Below are positions 59,985 through 64,000 of a stretch of 64,000 nucleotides of DNA, one piece after another. The position numbers were made by a program, and so were the translations under genes. The stretch is from Edaphobacter lichenicola (lineage in GTDB: Bacteria; Acidobacteriota; Terriglobia; Terriglobales; Acidobacteriaceae), in contig NZ_CP073696.1 in the NCBI RefSeq assembly GCF_025264645.1, positions 1 through 64,000 on the forward strand, given 5' to 3'. The notes under the pieces are model-generated. The model worked only from the letters and a program-made list of their open reading frames with translations. It was not told the DNA's origin and ran no database searches. Position 1 is the first letter of the stretch. Each line of letters starts with the position of its first letter.

Positions 59985-62174
59985 CTACGACGACTCCAGT
60001 CTGTGTTGTTGTTGAAGGCTGGCCGCCGCGCGTTCCATCACGTTAACCTGGCGCTCAAGTCGGCGCAGCTGTTGCTCCGCGATGTTCGACTCTGTGTATA
60101 AAGCAGAGGCTGCAGGGAGCATCGTATCGGTGGGCTTGACGGCCTGGTTTGCCACCATCGATCGACTCAACTCGTCGAGCCGGCTTATAACGACTTCAAC
60201 TCGATGGACGGCGGATTCGCTGGCCGTTCCGACAATGGCAAGCGCTGTGACGGCGCGTGCGAAGCGCTGCAGATAGGTGACGAAGGTCAAAGCGCTCTCC
60301 CATTCCGAACCTGACGTGTCTTGCTTCCAGCTGAGATCTGGCTCCAGCAGCAGTCTGTCCAGCGTCTCCTGTGCATCGATCACTGCGAGTCCGGAGCGTC
60401 TGCGTGCGGGGGCCAGGACCTGACGCTCTGCGGCCTGGCGCTCCTCGGGGCGAGCCTTCCAAAAGCGCAGCATGGCCGCGACATAGGCAGAGTCCGCAGC
60501 CGCTGCCTGCCCGAGAAGTCTACCCAGTTCGAGCTTCTCCTGTTCGGGCCACAGAAGGCGCATAGCCAGTACGGCCACGAGAGCGCCGATCAATGTCATC
60601 TCGATTCGCACACCGGCGAAGTGCCAATCGCGCAGGTGGGGGAGACTCATGAGCACGAACGTTGGGGTGAGAAAGAAGCTATACCACGCATAGTTGACCG
60701 CGTAGGTGGCCAAAGTCAGGACGGATGTCGCGGTGAGGACGATCACGATTCCCATCTGACTATGAATCGATGCTGCGAGGACAGCAGCGAGGACACCGCC
60801 TGCGATTGTTCCGGCCACGCGTTGCATGCTCTTGCGGTAGGTGCCCGAGCCATAGGGCTGAAGCACGATGACCGAAGTCATTCCGAGCCATGAAGCATGA
60901 GCGAGGTGCATGCTCCACATGATCGCCACGTCGATAGCGCCTACTACGGCGACGCGCAGTGCATGGCGCATCATCAGCGATTGGCCAGTCCAGTTTGCCC
61001 TGACGATTTCAGTCCAGCTCATCGCGGCACCTGCGGCGAGCTGACGCTCTGCCAAGCCGTGATCTGCGAGCGCGGACCACCGCTTTGCGACATCTCCTGC
61101 CCGTATATCCAGACCGCTCCAGAGGGCGTGTACGGCTTCAAATGCGATTTGAATGTTCTGCATTGCGTCGCTCTCATCGGCTGCGAAGTGAGCGATCAGG
61201 GGGCTGTCGGTCAACTTCCGCTTTGCGATCTCCTGTTCGCGGCCTAGTAGAAATTCGAGAGAGTGTGATCCTTCGGAAGTGAAGGATGCTGCGGCGTCGG
61301 CCGGCCTCTCGCGCAAGCCGTCGGCGATAGCTCTCTCGGCTCCGCTTAGCCAGCGCAGGGCATCCAGGAGGGCCAGGCGCGATACCTCATCTTCTGTATT
61401 TTCGACAAATTCGGTCCACCGGATGGTTTTGGCGAAGAGCATGTCGGCGGTTTCAAGAAGTACAGTGAGGCTGCGTGCGCGCACGGTCCGCGAGGCAGTT
61501 CTTGCTGCTGTTGCCTCAAGTGCTGCTCTTGCCTCTTCCATCGTGAGCCGCATGGTTCGTTGCAACTGATGTACCCGAGCTCGCTCCGCCTCGCGCTGGT
61601 CGCTTTGGGGAGCGGTGTCCTTTACCTGTGCGGTGAAGATGGCCAATGTGTTGTAGCAAGCGGCTACCTGCAGGCGGGCCGGTCGAAAGGGATCCAGAGG
61701 CCAGAGGATGAGGCTCAAGAGGGTTGCCCATGCGCAGCCCAGAGCAAACTGGAAGGCTTCTATGAGCGCGCCGTGAAGCGAATGAGAGGCTCCGCCAAAA
61801 CCGGCGAAGTAGATCACTAAGATAATTACGCTGGTCGAGGCGATGGGCTGGGCGATGACGCGGGCGTAGGTGATTGCAAAACAAAATGCCGCCGTGACCA
61901 GCAGAGCGACTGCCAGAGGAGTCGCAGCAAGGGAGGCCACAAGACAGGCTGCTGCGCCGCCCAGCATCAACGTTCCCATGGTCAGGAGCCGGCTCCAATA
62001 GGGGCCTCCGTTGTCGACCAGGATGGCTTCGAACCCTCCGAGAGCTGCCCAACCTATCGGCTGACCCAGCATGCGGCACACGAGGGATGCGACCAGGACA
62101 GCGAGGCCCGCACGTAGACCACGCGACCATTGAAGCTTTCGTGCGGCGCTGTTCCAGTTCCTCAACAACGTCAT
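59985..62174 (-). CDS. FUSC-family membrane protein (YccS / aromatic acid exporter-like)
   Basis: 729 residues. Two blocks of hydrophobic helices (residues ~20-160 and ~400-540) are separated by cytoplasmic-type segments rich in charged residues, the layout of FUSC/ArAE proteins. The N-terminal block has LVASLVCRMLGQPIGWAALGG; the second has LAHASWLGMTSVIVLQPYGS, the typical FUSC_2 pattern, then AGTIAGGVLAAVLAASIHS. Family members export aromatic carboxylic acids or fusaric acid. No partner genes (AaeA type) are adjacent. The gene stands alone. Confidence 0.85.
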   Translation of the reverse strand: MTLLRNWNSAARKLQWSRGLRAGLAVLVASLVCRMLGQPIGWAALGGFEAILVDNGGPYWSRLLTMGTLMLGGAAACLVASLAATPLAVALLVTAAFCFAITYARVIAQPIASTSVIILVIYFAGFGGASHSLHGALIEAFQFALGCAWATLLSLILWPLDPFRPARLQVAACYNTLAIFTAQVKDTAPQSDQREAERARVHQLQRTMRLTMEEARAALEATAARTASRTVRARSLTVLLETADMLFAKTIRWTEFVENTEDEVSRLALLDALRWLSGAERAIADGLRERPADAAASFTSEGSHSLEFLLGREQEIAKRKLTDSPLIAHFAADESDAMQNIQIAFEAVHALWSGLDIRAGDVAKRWSALADHGLAERQLAAGAAMSWTEIVRANWTGQSLMMRHALRVAVVGAIDVAIMWSMHLAHASWLGMTSVIVLQPYGSGTYRKSMQRVAGTIAGGVLAAVLAASIHSQMGIVIVLTATSVLTLATYAVNYAWYSFFLTPTFVLMSLPHLRDWHFAGVRIEMTLIGALVAVLAMRLLWPEQEKLELGRLLGQAAAADSAYVAAMLRFWKARPEERQAAERQVLAPARRRSGLAVIDAQETLDRLLLEPDLSWKQDTSGSEWESALTFVTYLQRFARAVTALAIVGTASESAVHRVEVVISRLDELSRSMVANQAVKPTDTMLPAASALYTESNIAEQQLRRLERQVNVMERAAASLQQQHRLESS

Positions 62175-62322
62175 GGAACTAGTCTAGCGTCATGGAAATG
62201 AGGAACTCCACTGAACAGGACAGCTTCTGGATGGCAGGCGGCAGCGATTTTGATCAGCCACGTTTGATTGCGCTGCGTGCTTGATTGCGCTGTTTGATGG
62301 CGAGTTGTGTCGATGGCAAAGT

Positions 62323-62775
62323 TTACTTCGATGGCTCGGGGGGTATTGGCCGGATGGATTTCATGATGCTTTGTCCACTCTCCTGATGAAAGGTGAGGGC
62401 TACGCGCGATCCCTGCTTGATGGATTGCAGCTGCTGGGATTCGGCGGGGCTGATCGCGAAGGTTCGCTGTGAGACTTGTGCCGATGAGTGACCGGCGGGG
62501 CTCTGACTGATGGATGGCACGTTGATGGTGATGGAGTCTGCTGTGACTTTTTCGACTACGCCGGTGGTGATTCCGCATTGCGTGTCGCATCCTGCCTTGG
62601 GAGGGAAGACGCTGCAGTCGCAGGTGGCGGTCTTTGGCGGCTCGGTTGGACCGGAGGTAGTGACGGGTGTGGGCTTGTCTGGCGGTGTTGGCGCGGGGGA
62701 TGAAGGGCATCCGATGAGAAACGGGATGGCGCAGGTGGCTGCTAAGAGAAGAACGGATCTTCCGTGATTCGACAT
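62323..62775 (-). CDS. Small lipoprotein of unknown function
   Basis: 150 residues from ATG 62775; the open frame extends much further upstream but that is shadow. The signal peptide SVLLLAATCAIPFLIGC ends in a lipobox, followed by a proline/threonine linker (PSSPAPTPPDKPTPVTT). The globular part has four cysteines (TCDCSVFPPKAGC, TQC) and a domain of the type GVVEKVTADSITIN. I do not recognise a family. The start overlaps the stop of the membrane-protein gene upstream (TGATG), so the two are coupled. Confidence 0.75.
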   Translation of the reverse strand: MSNHGRSVLLLAATCAIPFLIGCPSSPAPTPPDKPTPVTTSGPTEPPKTATCDCSVFPPKAGCDTQCGITTGVVEKVTADSITINVPSISQSPAGHSSAQVSQRTFAISPAESQQLQSIKQGSRVALTFHQESGQSIMKSIRPIPPEPSK

Positions 62776-63209
62776 CAGGAGGCCTCCTCGGATTGATTGG
62801 AGCAGATCCACCACACAATGTATATGAGGAGCCAGACGGCTCCGATGAGGAGAGATATCTCGAGTGAACCGATCTGGATGCGCGTTGCGTTGGTGATCTC
62901 TTCGGCGATGCTGTTGAGGGTCTTTTCCTGGGGTGTGGCGCGTGAGGCTACGAGGTAGGCGACGTAGGATCGCTGCACCATGATGCCCTGGTAGATGGAG
63001 ACGGCGAGGCAACACCACATGGGAATGAAGAGAAAGTAGGCGGCGCGGACTTTTTGATTTTGCGGGCGGCGGTAGGAGGTGCTGACGACGATGACAAGGG
63101 AGCCAGCGATGATGAGAAGGCCCCACTGGGAGAGCGATTGCGCGAGAGTCTGCGCGGCTTCGAAGAACTTTGAATCGTCGACCGGTGTGACGGCAGTGGG
63201 TAGGAACAC
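62775..63209 (-). CDS. Hypothetical three-helix membrane protein
   Basis: 144 residues with hydrophobic segments at ~30-45 (WGLLIIAGSLVIVVS), ~58-75 (YFLFIPMWCCLAVSIYQG) and ~115-137 (LEISLLIGAVWLLIYIVWWI). The region between the last two is polar. No family is recognised. It is coupled to the downstream lipoprotein gene, suggesting a joint envelope function. It is divergent from aroC with a 180-bp gap. Confidence 0.7.
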   Translation of the reverse strand: MFLPTAVTPVDDSKFFEAAQTLAQSLSQWGLLIIAGSLVIVVSTSYRRPQNQKVRAAYFLFIPMWCCLAVSIYQGIMVQRSYVAYLVASRATPQEKTLNSIAEEITNATRIQIGSLEISLLIGAVWLLIYIVWWICSNQSEEAS

Positions 63210-63388
63210 GTGGGAGTCCTTTGCTGCAGATTCTAAACTTTGTTGTGGGATGTATGGATGTGAGCGAAGGCATTATGTGTGTTTCTGCGTGCTGGTCTGC
63301 GATTTGCGCGTTTTGCCTGCTTCGAGGGGAGGTGATGGGTTGTTACAATTTAAGTTTGAGCGCGTGTTTTGTGAGGGATTGATACGGG

Positions 63389-64000
63389 ATGTTGCGATTT
63401 TCTACAGCGGGAGAGAGCCACGGGGAGAGCCTGGTGGCGACGGTGAGTGGGATGCCCGCGGGCGTTACGGTGGATCAGGAGTTTGTGGATCGCGAGCTGT
63501 GGCGGCGGCAGAAGGGGTATGGGCGCGGTGGGCGCATGCGGATTGAGCGGGATACCGCGCATATCTTGAGTGGCGTAAGGCATGGGAAGACGATTGGGTC
63601 GCCGATTGCAATGGTGTTGGCGAATAACGATTGGAAGAACTGGACTGAGATTTTGCCGGTAGAGGCTGGTGATGCGACGAAGCATAAAGCTGTCGCTTCG
63701 CCGCGGCCGGGACATGCAGATTTGGCGGGGAGTTTGAAGTATGACTTTCCTGATGCGCGGTATGTGTTGGAGAGAGCGAGTGCGCGGGAGAGTGCGGCGC
63801 GGGTTGCTGCGGGGGCGATTGCGAAGTTGTTGCTGCGGGCGCTGGGGGTTGAGGTTGCGAGTCATGTGATTCGCGTGGGGAAGGCTGAGTTGCAGCGGCC
63901 GGCGACGTGGGATGAGATCGCGGCGCTGCAGTTGAAGGATGAGGTTTTGCTGAATTGCGTGGATGCCGAGAGTGAAGCGGCGATGAAGGCCGAGGTGGAT
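63389..64000 (+). CDS. aroC: Chorismate synthase, N-terminal part (runs off the right edge)
   Basis: 204 residues are visible from ATG 63389, with GAGGGA upstream. The N-terminal signature STAGESHGESL is followed by RRQKGYGRGGRM, SGVRHGKTIGSPIA, SPRPGHADLAGSLKY and ARESAARVAAGAIAK, all chorismate-synthase motifs including FMN and EPSP-binding residues. The enzyme makes chorismate from EPSP and ends the shikimate pathway. The C-terminal part lies beyond the window. Confidence 0.97.
   Translation, partial: MLRFSTAGESHGESLVATVSGMPAGVTVDQEFVDRELWRRQKGYGRGGRMRIERDTAHILSGVRHGKTIGSPIAMVLANNDWKNWTEILPVEAGDATKHKAVASPRPGHADLAGSLKYDFPDARYVLERASARESAARVAAGAIAKLLLRALGVEVASHVIRVGKAELQRPATWDEIAALQLKDEVLLNCVDAESEAAMKAEVD

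Overview
The window looks like chromosomal DNA of an Acidobacteriota member, most likely class Terriglobia (Granulicella / Edaphobacter / Terriglobus type). This is inferred from the combination of a TonB-dependent receptor with an N-terminal carboxypeptidase-regulatory domain, a membrane-anchored winged-helix regulator, a bc/caa3 respiratory gene cluster, a DUF4260 protein, and several families of short structured intergenic repeats that I associate with these genomes. Most genes are GC-rich with G-ending codons. Coding density is high and long spurious antisense ORFs are common.

Layout. 1-3150: end of polA, the RNA-binding protein gene tex, an AT-rich element and a strong terminator. 3300-9850: AI-2E-type permease, DUF2235 hydrolase, Fpg/Nei glycosylase, and a sulfur-relay group in which two nearly identical secreted DsrE genes flank a mercaptopyruvate sulfurtransferase. 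Four copies of a double-hairpin repeat lie in this stretch. 9960-19770: housekeeping genes lptE-holA, DUF4260, manganese catalase (flanked by a 60-bp direct repeat), ftsH, tilS, ispD-ispF and an O-methyltransferase. 19870-30710: exported hydrolases (M14, CocE/NonD, M13), an SDR/TetR divergent pair with two matching operators, an M24 peptidase gene broken by one in-frame stop, and fbp.

31016-45500 is a genomic island of about 14.4 kb. It begins at a complete tRNA-Ala(CGC) gene and ends with a 50-bp copy of that tRNA's 3' end (49/50 identical). A degraded tyrosine recombinase sits just inside the tRNA. The cargo is nine same-strand genes: a membrane-anchored winged-helix regulator, TonB-dependent receptor, PEBP-like protein, CehA-like PHP metallohydrolase, small secreted protein, sorbosone-dehydrogenase-like beta-propeller, dicarboxylate/amino-acid symporter, alpha/beta hydrolase and secreted cupin. 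Most carry signal peptides. The set reads as a mobile sense-import-degrade module for an unidentified substrate and is the most interesting system in the window.

45575-53705: one minus-strand respiratory cluster (ctaC-ctaD-ctaE-membrane protein-diheme cytochrome c-Rieske-cytochrome b fused to cytochrome c-ctaG) encoding a cytochrome bc complex and a caa3-type oxidase together. 54195-64000: tRNA-Gly(CCC), a zinc-ribbon protein, CtpA-type protease, SurA/PpiC-type chaperone, a YhaM-like HD nuclease, a FUSC-family exporter, a lipoprotein/membrane-protein pair and the start of aroC.
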